The translations under genes and the position numbers were made by a program. Below are positions 9,101-18,100 of a stretch of DNA of 64,000 bases, one piece after another (the first letter of the stretch is position 1; each line of letters opens with the position of its first letter). The notes under the pieces were generated by a model, which saw only the letters and a program-made list of their open reading frames with translations, was not told the origin of the DNA and did no database searches. This stretch comes from an uncultured Christensenella sp. (GTDB lineage: Bacteria; Bacillota; Clostridia; Christensenellales; Borkfalkiaceae). The stretch lies in the NCBI GenBank assembly GCA_910586245.1, contig CAJUFY010000002.1:1-64000 (forward strand). Direction: 5' to 3'.

Positions 9101-9174
9101 CCTGCTCGGTTACAAATCAGGCGACAAGCTCTTATGTCGTTATGTATTGCGGTTATATCGCAAATAAAAATTAA
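6130..9174 (+). CDS. Secreted GH31 family glycosidase (lipoprotein)
   Basis: A 1014-residue surface enzyme. The signal peptide ends LTAC (Cys25). A Cys/His-rich segment follows (HTF, HHWYAANCEH, CTVC; residues about 27-75), then the GH31 N-terminal sandwich and barrel. Barrel motifs include DTDWR (about 302), WWYDRNW with the presumed nucleophile Asp382, and QWTGDIG with the presumed acid/base Asp459. The nucleophile motif differs from the WxDMNE of classic alpha-glucosidases, so specificity (alpha-glucoside, alpha-xyloside, alpha-galactoside) is open. The C-terminal ~250 residues are beta-rich accessory domains. Bases 7843-8627 are identical to 13825-14609 in the paralog. GGAGG precedes the ATG. 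It would cleave terminal alpha-linked residues outside the cell. Confidence 0.88.
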   Translation: MKKQLTAVLGTAFLATCALGILTACGHAHTFADTFSYDETHHWYAANCEHKNEVKDKAEHVMSGDACTVCPYTVKNQTGSNLSEDESKPVTTLVYGNLRLQLLSDSLVRIESKGEKGFEDRASYTVFNRTDWGDKIAYTVREEEDSVSIATAEYTVVLPASGGAGEAFITDKTGETIYTYRGLTNTNVYLPSPSDELTSWYFTDSPRVIPSDYGYSVSQSNAPLQGWDFNSNATDIFAFLPNGDYKTFMKDFVKLTGQTEMVELKTFGQWDSRYYQYNEQTALQQIKDYQDKGFAIDVLVIDTDWRAKTGGSGIGYDINTELFPDMERFLDEAHKLGVDICFNDHPEPVKGTGNLLDQNEVAYRNEKLTMLLAMGVDYWWYDRNWSVSLNQVAPEYSRYATGMYAYQWITREYLESIPDLNGYAKRALIMANVDGCNNGSYTYASDLSAHRYSIQWTGDIGAQGDWLRQEIEGAVYAGAELGLPYVSADIGGHNVDPSDAEYTRWFQFGALSSILRVHCWDQTQKGGRMPWNYGATAEEVAHTYQDMRYRLLPLYYALAHENYETGLPIMRRLDIEYPQYVEAKNNDEYLLGDYILVAPISASSGNDTRKVFFPEGTWIDVWTGTRYSGPQTVEVTHNIKTSPIFVREGALVALARNMKNVDEKDWSKMSLEVYPSVNYTAKTTVYEDDGKTVAYKDGKYRTTDIQMSCTGNVLKIEIGAANGSFTGDRAFANRTWNVRLHTNPKWGAIKSVKVNGAAVSPETLAKLNYENGGRPFAFTGGALDGSLATFTVSTEVSKAYTIEIEYESVENSATFAGYDATEVKFKATASECTETSVNLTEAGTTDWISYGYNSGTSVDYKKNGPRMFSAPADIHLMLDQPTQQYKASQVKAGLEKTYTDGHRKASNTVAGGTKNSIGYDFSVTTSGKKEQIVLYLGGGYTLAKLTVRDRAGNVKTLMLGNREEAGFTQKVVIEVEAGEPGTLYLNYAPVACSVTNQATSSYVVMYCGYIANKN
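7843..8627 (+). repeat. 785-bp identical tract, copy 1
   Basis: By direct base comparison, 7843-8627 equals 13825-14609 at every position, including synonymous sites. It encodes the end of the barrel and the proximal C-terminal domains of the first secreted GH31. Flanking sequence is similar but clearly diverged. Confidence 0.95.
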
Positions 9175-9185
9175 GGAGGAAAAAC

Positions 9186-11036
9186 ATGAAAAAAATTCAA
9201 ACGGCGGCAGTATTCTTGACGGGCTGCCTTGCGCTTGCGCCTTTGGCTGCGTGCGGTACGGAAACGGTGAATAAAATTGCCTATGAATTGCCCTACTACG
9301 ACGGCAATTACAAAGAGGAGTTAGACGACTTGGATAAACCGAAATACAACAACGAGCTTTGGCGTCGGGGAGAGATTGCGGTCGAGGGGGCAGATCCCCT
9401 TGTGTTGGACGATACCGCCAACACCGGTTATTATTACGCTTACGTTACGGGGTTTAACTATTACTATTCCGAAAATCTCGAAGATTGGTTCCACGGCGGC
9501 GGATTTATGCAGCTTCCCGAAGATTTAAACGGTTCGGAAGCGCATTGGGCGCCCGAGGTCATTTACGACGAAACCGAAGAACAATATTACGCCTTCTTTA
9601 CGCTTACGCCGCCCGCAGACAGCGCGATGGAAGGCGCGCCCGGTCCTACGTATCTGTCTATGACGGCAACTTCCAAAACTCCCACGGGTCCGTTCATTCC
9701 CGTGGATATGAGCACGATACGCACGTTAGATCAAACCAAATATCCGCAAAAATATGCGAAGTACGCGTTGCTCGACAGCGGCGAATATCAGAAGGCGTTC
9801 CAAAAAGAGGGACTTCCGTACAGCGGGAATTATACGATATTTACGGTGGACGGCGGAATCATCGATAACGGATACGTTCGCGCGATCGACTTCCATCCAT
9901 ATATCGATCCCGACACGAAGGAAAAATATCTTTTTTGGAGCCAGACGCCCGGCTCGATTGCAGGCGTTAAAATGACGAATTGGGTTACGCCCGATTGGTC
10001 CACTTATAAAACGTTGACCGCTTGTCGCTATTACACGGTTGCCGATTATAAAAAGGCGCAAAACGGAGAACAGGTGCAAACAGTATCGTATGAAGAGATG
10101 GCGGCGTATTGCAACGAAGGTCCCTTCATGTATAAGCACAACGGAAAGTATTATCTTACCTTCTCGATCGGCGCATATGACGAATCGTCTTACGGAGTGA
10201 TGCAGGCAGTTGCTGATAGCCCTTTGGGCGATTTCAGAAAGCTTTCCGACAGCGAGAACGGAATGCTTTTGAATAACGATATCGGGGAAAACCGCGCCAT
10301 CGCGGGTCCCGGGCACCATTCCTTTATAACGTTGAACGAAAACGGCGAGAATAAGCTTCTCATCGCCTATCACGCGCATAACAACCCGAACAAGTATACG
10401 GGCAGACACGTTCGCTTCGACGAGGTGAAATGGATTACGGTAAAAGACGTCAACGGAAACGATCTCGACGTGATGCATGTCAACGGACCGAGTTATACCG
10501 TTCAACCTACGTTCGGAATCGGCAAAGAGTACGGCGATATTACTTCTGCGGTCGTAAAAAGCGAGCTTGTCCGCGGGTCTTTAGCGGAGAAGGGCACGGC
10601 TTATGCACTGACAGACGGACTGATTTCCTACTATAACCGCGTGAGCCAACCGTTTGACGGCACTTATGTGAAAGAGGTGGGCGCGACTGTAACCTCCACG
10701 TTTGAGATTACGCTTGACGGCGCGCACGACGTGCGCGGTATCATGTTCTATAATTCCAAGATAAAGGAAAATATGTTCCAAAAAATCAAGGATATCGCCT
10801 TTATTACGGAGGAGAACGGTGCGGAAAAAATCTATCTTATCAAGGAATTGCTTGTCAACAAGAATACGGCGTATTTTTACAGCGAACTGAACGACGAATT
10901 TTATCCGATTTACGGCGGAAGCGTCTATGCCGATTTCGACGCGATTTCGGTGAAGAAAATCCGCTTTACGGTAGAGGTGCCCGAAGGACAAAAGGTTGCG
11001 GCGGTTTCCGAAGTGGCGATCGTCGGAAAGAAGTAA
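9186..11036 (+). CDS. Secreted GH43-like glycosidase (lipoprotein)
   Basis: A 616-residue lipoprotein (signal ending LAAC, Cys23). The next 430 residues have the five-bladed propeller pattern of GH43: an early GADPLVLDD (candidate catalytic Asp), AHWAPEVIYD (the WAPE motif of the family) and GPGHHSFI. The last ~160 residues are a separate beta domain, probably carbohydrate-binding. GH43 members are mostly alpha-L-arabinofuranosidases, beta-xylosidases or galactanases; which applies cannot be told. It starts 11 bases after the GH31 stop with AAGGAGG, so it is co-transcribed and acts beside it on the cell surface. Confidence 0.85.
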   Translation: MKKIQTAAVFLTGCLALAPLAACGTETVNKIAYELPYYDGNYKEELDDLDKPKYNNELWRRGEIAVEGADPLVLDDTANTGYYYAYVTGFNYYYSENLEDWFHGGGFMQLPEDLNGSEAHWAPEVIYDETEEQYYAFFTLTPPADSAMEGAPGPTYLSMTATSKTPTGPFIPVDMSTIRTLDQTKYPQKYAKYALLDSGEYQKAFQKEGLPYSGNYTIFTVDGGIIDNGYVRAIDFHPYIDPDTKEKYLFWSQTPGSIAGVKMTNWVTPDWSTYKTLTACRYYTVADYKKAQNGEQVQTVSYEEMAAYCNEGPFMYKHNGKYYLTFSIGAYDESSYGVMQAVADSPLGDFRKLSDSENGMLLNNDIGENRAIAGPGHHSFITLNENGENKLLIAYHAHNNPNKYTGRHVRFDEVKWITVKDVNGNDLDVMHVNGPSYTVQPTFGIGKEYGDITSAVVKSELVRGSLAEKGTAYALTDGLISYYNRVSQPFDGTYVKEVGATVTSTFEITLDGAHDVRGIMFYNSKIKENMFQKIKDIAFITEENGAEKIYLIKELLVNKNTAYFYSELNDEFYPIYGGSVYADFDAISVKKIRFTVEVPEGQKVAAVSEVAIVGKK

Positions 11037-11061
11037 CGGGAAATAAGGAGGAAAACCGATC

Positions 11062-12096
11062 ATGAAGAGAAAAGGAAAGATTTTTGCGTTGGTTGTTTCG
11101 GCAGTTGCGGCTGTCGCTGCCTGCGGCGCGTTGACCGCTTGCGGAAAATTGCAGGCGGACGGACCGGAATATGAATATAAAATGGCTCCGTCCGATAAAG
11201 CGCCTTACGAGTTTACGGGGAACGTAACGTCTACAGTCGTGCCCGATGCGGAGATCACGATCGACGGGAAGTTCGAAGAAGGCTTTTACGAAGGACGCAA
11301 GTGGTTCAAGGGAAAAAAGATCGAAGGAAGCGAAACGGGCACGCTCGAAATGACAACGTATTTTGCGGAAACGGGGATCGTCGTTGCGGCGCGGATCGAG
11401 GATAGCCGCCTTGCTTATCACAGCAACACTGTCGCGACGGGAAACATCACTTGCTTTAACGGCTATTTTGCGTTCGGCGATGCGAAGATGCAGACGGACG
11501 GCGTGTACGAGGTGGAGTGCACGGCGGGCAACCGTTTCAAAATTTCGCAGTTTACGCCTACGGGCTTGAAGGTGCTCGTGACAGACGTCGATAAGACGCC
11601 CATATCTGCCGTCGTGCGCGAGGGCGATATTCTCAAAGGCGAGTGCTACAATTATCAAGTCGAATATTTTATGCCGTATTCGCTCTTCGGGCGTAAGACG
11701 AGGCCGCAGTCGGTATTCTTCAATCCGACCATGATATCGAGCACGCTCGACGATTACGGAACCGTATTGGTGCGCACATGGTATAACTTCGGTTATAATC
11801 AAACTCCGACTATTTCAAGTTGGGGCAATCCCGATCAGGGCTATGTGTTTGATAAAGACGGCTTTATCAGCAACAAAATTACGATTTCAGCGGCGGGCGG
11901 CGGAAAGGTAACGCAGCAATACGGCTACGAATGGTGTCTGACGGGCGATAAAGTTAATTTTTACGTCGTGCCCGATAACGGCAAGGAACTTAAATCCGTC
12001 ATCGTAAACGGCGTTGACAGAACGGAATCGGTGAAAAACGGACAATTTTCCGTGAATTGCAACGGCGATATCGAAATCGTTGCGGAATTTGAGTAA
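11062..12096 (+). CDS. Lipoprotein with CBM9-like glycan-binding domain
   Basis: A 344-residue lipoprotein (signal ending LTAC, Cys27). Residues about 65-250 resemble CBM9/DOMON-type sugar-binding sandwiches: an ITIDGKFEEGFYEG start and a FAETGIVVAARIED strand pair. The last ~80 residues have the pattern of a Gram-positive surface repeat (ISAAGGGKVT, VNFYVVPDNGKELKSVIVNG). No catalytic motif is seen, so it is likely a surface glycan-capture protein working with the flanking hydrolases. AAGGAGG lies before the ATG. Confidence 0.7.
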   Translation: MKRKGKIFALVVSAVAAVAACGALTACGKLQADGPEYEYKMAPSDKAPYEFTGNVTSTVVPDAEITIDGKFEEGFYEGRKWFKGKKIEGSETGTLEMTTYFAETGIVVAARIEDSRLAYHSNTVATGNITCFNGYFAFGDAKMQTDGVYEVECTAGNRFKISQFTPTGLKVLVTDVDKTPISAVVREGDILKGECYNYQVEYFMPYSLFGRKTRPQSVFFNPTMISSTLDDYGTVLVRTWYNFGYNQTPTISSWGNPDQGYVFDKDGFISNKITISAAGGGKVTQQYGYEWCLTGDKVNFYVVPDNGKELKSVIVNGVDRTESVKNGQFSVNCNGDIEIVAEFE

Positions 12097-12120
12097 GAGA
12101 AAGACGGGGAGGGGTGATCA

Positions 12121-15100
12121 ATGCGAAGAAAAACATTTGCAATTTTTTCGGTGGCATTTGCGCTGACCTGCACGTTGGGAATCTTAACGGCGTGCGGGCA
12201 TGAACACACGTTTTCTAACGAGTGGTCGAAGGATGCGCAATACCATTGGCATGCCGCGACCTGCGAGCATAAAGACGAGGTGAAAGACAGAGCCGAGCAT
12301 GACTTCGGCGGTAACCGTTGCGGCACGTGCGGTTACGAAAGACAGTCGGCTGAGGCAGAATTGAAAGAAGACGAATCGGCGAAGGTCACTACGTTCGTTT
12401 ATGGCGATACGCGGTTGCAGCTTTTGTCCGATTCTCTCGTGCGGATCGAGGATAAGTCGAACGGCGAATTTGAGAACAGGGAAAGCTACGTCGTTCTCAA
12501 TCGCGACGAATGGGGCGAAAAAGTTACTTGCCGCACAGAAAAGACGGAAACGGGCTATAATGTGATCACCGAAAATTATACCGTTGTGATCCCGAAAAGC
12601 AGTAAGGCGGAAGGGATTTATATTGTAGACGGCGAGGGAGAAAAGCTCTTTAACTATCTCGGCGCAACGGGAACGAACGTTTATCTGCCGTCGCCCTCCG
12701 ACGATTTGAACAGCTGGTATTTTACCGACAGTCCGCGCGTCATTCCCTCCGATTACGGTTATTCGGTTTCCGACAGCGACGTGCCGTTGCAGGGTTGGGA
12801 GTTTGACAAGAACGCGACGGATATTTACGTATTTTTGCCGCACGGCGACTATAAAGCGTTTTCGAAAAATTTCGTTGCGTTGACGGGTCAAACCGACATG
12901 ATCAACTTAAAGACGTTCGGATTCTGGGAGTGCCGTTATACCGCTTATACAGCAGAGGGCGCGCTGGCGCAAATTGAAGAGTACCAAAAGCGCGGTTATT
13001 CTATCGACGTGTTTACCGTCGATACCGATTGGCGCGTGGGCGGCGGCGACGGATACGAAATCAATAAAGAACTTTTCCCCGATATGGAAGACTTTTTGAA
13101 ACAGGTACACGATCTCGGCTGCGATGTTTTCTTCAACGATCACGCAAGACCTGCGCCCGGAACGGACAATCTGCTCGATAAAGAAGAGGTAGAGTTCCGC
13201 AACCATAATCTCGTACTGCTGATGCAGATGGGCGTAGATTATTGGTATTACGACAGAAACTGGGGCGTGCAGCTCAACCAGCTTACGCCCGAATATTCCA
13301 GATTCGCAACGGGGATGTATGTTTACACGTGGATCACGCGCGAATATTACGATAGCCTTGTGGAAAACAACGCCGTGGAAGAGTACGCGCGGCGCACGCT
13401 CTTGCAGGCGAATGTTGACGGGTGCTTTAACGGTTCTTATGTATACGCTTCCGATCTTACGGCGCATCGCTACGCAATTCAATGGACGGGCGATACGGGA
13501 ACGGACGCTTCGTGGTTGCAACAGGAAATCGAGGGTGCGATCATGGCGGGCGCGGAAATGGGAATCCCTTACGTCAGCTCCGATCTCGGCGGCCACAAAG
13601 AGCAAAAATCGCCCAACAGCTACATACGTTGGATGCAGTACGGTGCTCTCTCGTCGATTATGCGCACGCAGTGTACGAATACGGAACCGGGGCGCATGCC
13701 GTGGCTCTACGGCGACACGGCGGAGGAGGTCGTTCACGTCTATCAAGATATGCGCTATCGCTTGTTGCCGCTCTACTACGCGCTTGCGCACGAGAACTAT
13801 GAAACGGGCTTGCCGATCATGCGTCGCCTCGATATCGAATATCCGCAGTACGTAGAGGCAAAGAATAACGACGAATACCTCTTGGGCGATTATATTCTCG
13901 TTGCGCCGATTTCCGCTTCGAGCGGAAACGATACGCGCAAAGTGTTCTTCCCCGAAGGAACTTGGATCGACGTATGGACGGGCACGCGTTACAGCGGTCC
14001 GCAGACGGTGGAAGTGACGCACAATATTAAAACCTCACCGATTTTCGTGCGCGAGGGCGCGCTCGTTGCGCTTGCGCGGAACATGAAAAACGTGGACGAA
14101 AAGGATTGGTCGAAGATGTCGCTCGAAGTATACCCTTCGGTGAATTATACGGCTAAGACGACCGTTTACGAGGACGACGGAAAGACGGTCGCCTATAAGG
14201 ACGGTAAATACCGTACGACGGACATTCAAATGAGTTGTACGGGCAACGTGTTGAAAATCGAAATCGGTGCGGCAAATGGCTCGTTTACGGGCGACAGGGC
14301 GTTTGCGAACAGGACTTGGAACGTGCGGTTGCATACCAACCCGAAGTGGGGCGCAATTAAAAGCGTGAAGGTGAACGGCGCGGCGGTATCGCCCGAAACG
14401 CTTGCAAAGCTAAATTACGAAAACGGCGGCAGACCGTTCGCATTCACGGGCGGCGCGCTGGACGGATCGTTGGCAACGTTTACCGTTTCGACGGAAGTGA
14501 GCAAGGCGTACACGATTGAAATCGAATACGAAAGCGTAGAAAACTCCGCAACGTTTGCGGGTTATGACGCGACCGAAGTCAAATTCAAGGCGACGGCAAG
14601 CGAATGCACAGAAACGAGCGTGAACCTCACGGAAGCGGGTACGACCGATTGGATCTCCTACGGCTATAACAGCGGAGACAGCGTCGATTACAGGAAGGGC
14701 GGACCCCGTCTGTTTTCCAAACCCGAAAATGCGCGCGATCTCCGTCAGGATCTGTGCAAGGGCTATATGTCTGTGCAGTTCAAGACGGGCTTGTCGAAAT
14801 CGTATTCCGACGGATACAGAAAACAGTCGAATACTGCGTCGGGCGGAATTAAAAATTCGATCGGCTACGACTTCACGGTCAAGACGACGGGCGAGAGCGA
14901 GAAAATCGTGCTCTACGTCGGCGGTGCGAATTGCATTGCAAAGCTCACGGTGCGCGATCGGGCGGGAAACGTGAAAACGCTCACGTTCGGCGGCAGAGCG
15001 TTACCTGATTATGTGCAAAAAATCGAGATTGAAATTGAGGCGGGAGAAGCGAGCACGCTCTATTTCAATTACGCGCCTGTTTCGACGACTATGGTAAGCG

Positions 15101-15156
15101 AGCGCGAAACAAGCTCTTCGATTTACCTTTACTGCGGCTACGTTTGCGAAAAATAA
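12121..15156 (+). CDS. Secreted GH31 family glycosidase (lipoprotein), paralog
   Basis: A 1011-residue paralog of the first GH31 with the same layout: lipobox LTAC (Cys25), a Cys/His segment (HTF, YHWHAATCEH, CGTCGY), GH31 barrel with DTDWR, YWYYDRNW (presumed nucleophile Asp378) and QWTGDTG (presumed acid/base Asp458), then beta-rich C-terminal domains. Its N-terminal two-thirds differ clearly from the first copy, while part of its 3' half is identical at DNA level, suggesting recent gene conversion. Divergence in the barrel, where specificity lies, suggests the two enzymes take different linkages. GGGGAGGGG precedes the ATG. Confidence 0.88.
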   Translation: MRRKTFAIFSVAFALTCTLGILTACGHEHTFSNEWSKDAQYHWHAATCEHKDEVKDRAEHDFGGNRCGTCGYERQSAEAELKEDESAKVTTFVYGDTRLQLLSDSLVRIEDKSNGEFENRESYVVLNRDEWGEKVTCRTEKTETGYNVITENYTVVIPKSSKAEGIYIVDGEGEKLFNYLGATGTNVYLPSPSDDLNSWYFTDSPRVIPSDYGYSVSDSDVPLQGWEFDKNATDIYVFLPHGDYKAFSKNFVALTGQTDMINLKTFGFWECRYTAYTAEGALAQIEEYQKRGYSIDVFTVDTDWRVGGGDGYEINKELFPDMEDFLKQVHDLGCDVFFNDHARPAPGTDNLLDKEEVEFRNHNLVLLMQMGVDYWYYDRNWGVQLNQLTPEYSRFATGMYVYTWITREYYDSLVENNAVEEYARRTLLQANVDGCFNGSYVYASDLTAHRYAIQWTGDTGTDASWLQQEIEGAIMAGAEMGIPYVSSDLGGHKEQKSPNSYIRWMQYGALSSIMRTQCTNTEPGRMPWLYGDTAEEVVHVYQDMRYRLLPLYYALAHENYETGLPIMRRLDIEYPQYVEAKNNDEYLLGDYILVAPISASSGNDTRKVFFPEGTWIDVWTGTRYSGPQTVEVTHNIKTSPIFVREGALVALARNMKNVDEKDWSKMSLEVYPSVNYTAKTTVYEDDGKTVAYKDGKYRTTDIQMSCTGNVLKIEIGAANGSFTGDRAFANRTWNVRLHTNPKWGAIKSVKVNGAAVSPETLAKLNYENGGRPFAFTGGALDGSLATFTVSTEVSKAYTIEIEYESVENSATFAGYDATEVKFKATASECTETSVNLTEAGTTDWISYGYNSGDSVDYRKGGPRLFSKPENARDLRQDLCKGYMSVQFKTGLSKSYSDGYRKQSNTASGGIKNSIGYDFTVKTTGESEKIVLYVGGANCIAKLTVRDRAGNVKTLTFGGRALPDYVQKIEIEIEAGEASTLYFNYAPVSTTMVSERETSSSIYLYCGYVCEK
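13825..14609 (+). repeat. 785-bp identical tract, copy 2
   Basis: Second copy of the tract at 7843-8627, offset 5982 bp in the same orientation. Recombination between the copies would delete GH43, the CBM9-like gene and parts of both GH31 genes, leaving one in-frame hybrid GH31. Confidence 0.95.
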
Positions 15157-15196
15157 GAATCAAACCGAAAATCGGTTAAAATTAAGGAGGAAATAT

Positions 15197-18100
15197 ATGA
15201 ATAAGAACAAACTCGTAAAGATAATTGCGCTCAGCGCAATCTTTACATCGTCGGTTGCGGTTCTTGCGGCTTGCAGAGGAGACGGACACTCTCTTTCGCT
15301 TATCGAAGAACAGGCGGCAACCTGCACGACGGACGGAAATAATGCGTATTATATGTGTTCGCATTGCGACTCTATCTTCGAAGATGCGGACGCGAAAACT
15401 GAAACGACGCTCGAAGCCGTAAAAATCAACAAGCTCGGGCACGATATGACCAAGCACGACGCGGTGGAAGCGGAATGCACCAAGCCCGGCAACGTGGAGT
15501 ATTACACCTGTTCGCGCGAAGAGGGGAAATACTTCAACGCGCAACAGCAGGAAATCAGCAAGATCGAAACGACGAAACCGCACGACTTCTCGGGCGAGGG
15601 GACTCACGCTTACGTGCAACCGACCGTCGAGACGGAGGGCAGCAAGGCGTACTGGCAGTGCAACGATTGTCATAACGTATATGCCGACAGTTACGGCGAT
15701 ACGCAGACGACGGTTGCAGACATGAAAATCGACAGGGTGAAGGAAAATCTCGACGGCACACTCACGGAGGGGTTCTACAACACCGAGCATGCACTCGTCA
15801 TCGGCAGCAAAACGGTAAAAGAGGGCGGCATCGGCTTTATCGTCAACGGCAAAAAGGAAACGGACGGTATTTATTTACATATCGTTGCCAATTACAACAC
15901 GTCGGCGGACGACCAGGTAGGCGATCACGGTAAGATCGGCGTGCTCGTCAATTTCCGTAACGAGGATTATCTCAATCTTCCCGGAAATTTGGGCACCTGC
16001 TTGGAACAGACGATGTACATGGAACTGTATTTGAGCGGCAGAGTTAATTATCACGACGTGAACACCGTGAAATACTTTAATACAAAGACCAATGCAGAGG
16101 AAGGCAAGGCGAAGTATACGACGACGTGGGAGCTGTTCCTTTCGTATGAAGATTTGTCGAAGGCGAACGGCGGAAAGCTCGCGGAAGCGTTCGAGGTAAA
16201 AGAAGGCAAAACCGTATTAAAACAGAGCTATGCGCCGCTGATGAGCTTTATCGGCAACATGACGCATTCGGCGGCGGATAAGTTCGATAATCCGGCGGCG
16301 GAGACCGTAAAAAACGGCGATCCGAAATGCGATGAAATGGATGGAAACACTTGGCTCATTTGGTATAGCCACGGTTACGGCGATTGGAGCAGCGAGCAAA
16401 AGTATATGGCGCTCGGCAAAGACGGCTTCTTTATGACCGTTCCCCGCGCCGTCGATACCTATACGGTGAACAAGAACGACTGCGCGAACGCAACGATCAC
16501 CGTTCCCGAAACGGTGGACTTCGATCAAGCGATTACGGGTAAGGTTACGGTTGCGGAGGGCTACGTATTCTCGGGAATCAAAGCCAACGGCAAAGTGGTC
16601 GCCACCAAGGGCATACCGACGAGCGGCAATGTGTACGATTACTCTGTTACCGTTTCCTCTTTGGGACTGAAATGGTTCGAGACTGAAATCGAGCTCGAAT
16701 TCGTGATCACCAAGCTCGATTACGAGAATATTTCCTTTACGTTGAAGGGTGTTGCGGGCGGCAAGACGACGACCATAGCGGAGGACACGACCGTCGTGCT
16801 CGAAAACGAATTCGGCGACAGATACGAAACGACGGTAGGAAAAAACGGCGTCGTTACGGTTCAGAACGTGCTCTGTCAGGACTATGTCGTCAAGGTTACC
16901 GATTATATCGACGGCAAGATCGACGTTATCAAGGGCGGCGAACTGGGCGAAGCAACGCTTGCATATCAGTTTGCGATCGACGTCGGAAACCGTCCCGACC
17001 TTGTCGATTTAAGCGAAATGAACGAGGAGAACGCGTCGATCACGCTCGGTGAGCAGGGCGTGAACGGCGTAAATAAGGAAACGATTGCTGTGCAAATCAA
17101 ATTGCCCGACAAAATGAAAAACGCGCCCGCTTACGTGCTGTATACGACCGTCAACGTCAACGGCGAAGTTAAAGCAGGCACGGGCGCTTGGTTGCAGCGG
17201 TTTGCAATCCGGTTCGCAGAGGGAGATGCAAACAATACTTATAAGAATAAATTCGTCGTTTGGTGGGATGATTTGGGGCAGAACTCCAACCCTTCGGCAA
17301 TTTGGGCGGATAACGGCACGACCTGCGGCGGCGGAGGCGAACGGCAGCAAACCTACGATTGGCTCGCAAGCATGGTTATGGACGGCTTACAGCTTAAAGT
17401 CGTGCGCAACGGCGGTTACGTTGCGATTTCCGCATACAATATCGACGACGAGAAGTGGTACACGCTGCTCGAAGGCACTACTTCTGCTACCGCGAAAAAC
17501 GACATTGCTTTCTTTGTCAGCGGCGAAAGCTTCACCTTCTCCGAAATCGCGTTCGAAGCGCTCGAAATCGTTCCGTTGAAACTTCCCGCAGGAGAGGAAG
17601 ACGGCATTAAGGGACACTTGAAAGCAACAAACGGCGACATATTTACGTTGGGCGGCGTTTTGACTTCGGAAGAAGAACTTGCGATTCCCGCAGACTCGAT
17701 CGCTTATACCGAGTATGACAACGTGGAAATCGGCAGCGATAAGATCACGATTACGGGAAACGGCGTTGCGGACAGAAACAGTCATTCCTATAATCATGCG
17801 ACCTATATTCTGCCCGAAGCGGTGAGAGGGCAAAAGCAGGTCTCGCTTGTATTCAACGTGAAAGACACGAATCAACCCGCAGGTACGGACGATTGGGCGG
17901 CGCGTCGCTTCGGCATTCAAATCGGCGCGGGCGCATACGGGTTCTATTTCTGGATGCCGACTCCCAATGCAAACGAAGTGAATATTATAAGATTTGTCGA
18001 AGGTACGCTTGATATGAATACCGATCAATCGGGTTACGACATTCAAAAGGTACTTTGGGCGGCGGATTTGCTTCGTTCCGCAAACGGGTTAGACGTTCAG

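Noticed and set aside
15157..15196. Terminator between the second GH31 and the giant lipoprotein
   Set aside because: The AACCGAAAATCGGTT hairpin is short and is followed by AAAATT rather than a T tract, then directly by a ribosome site.
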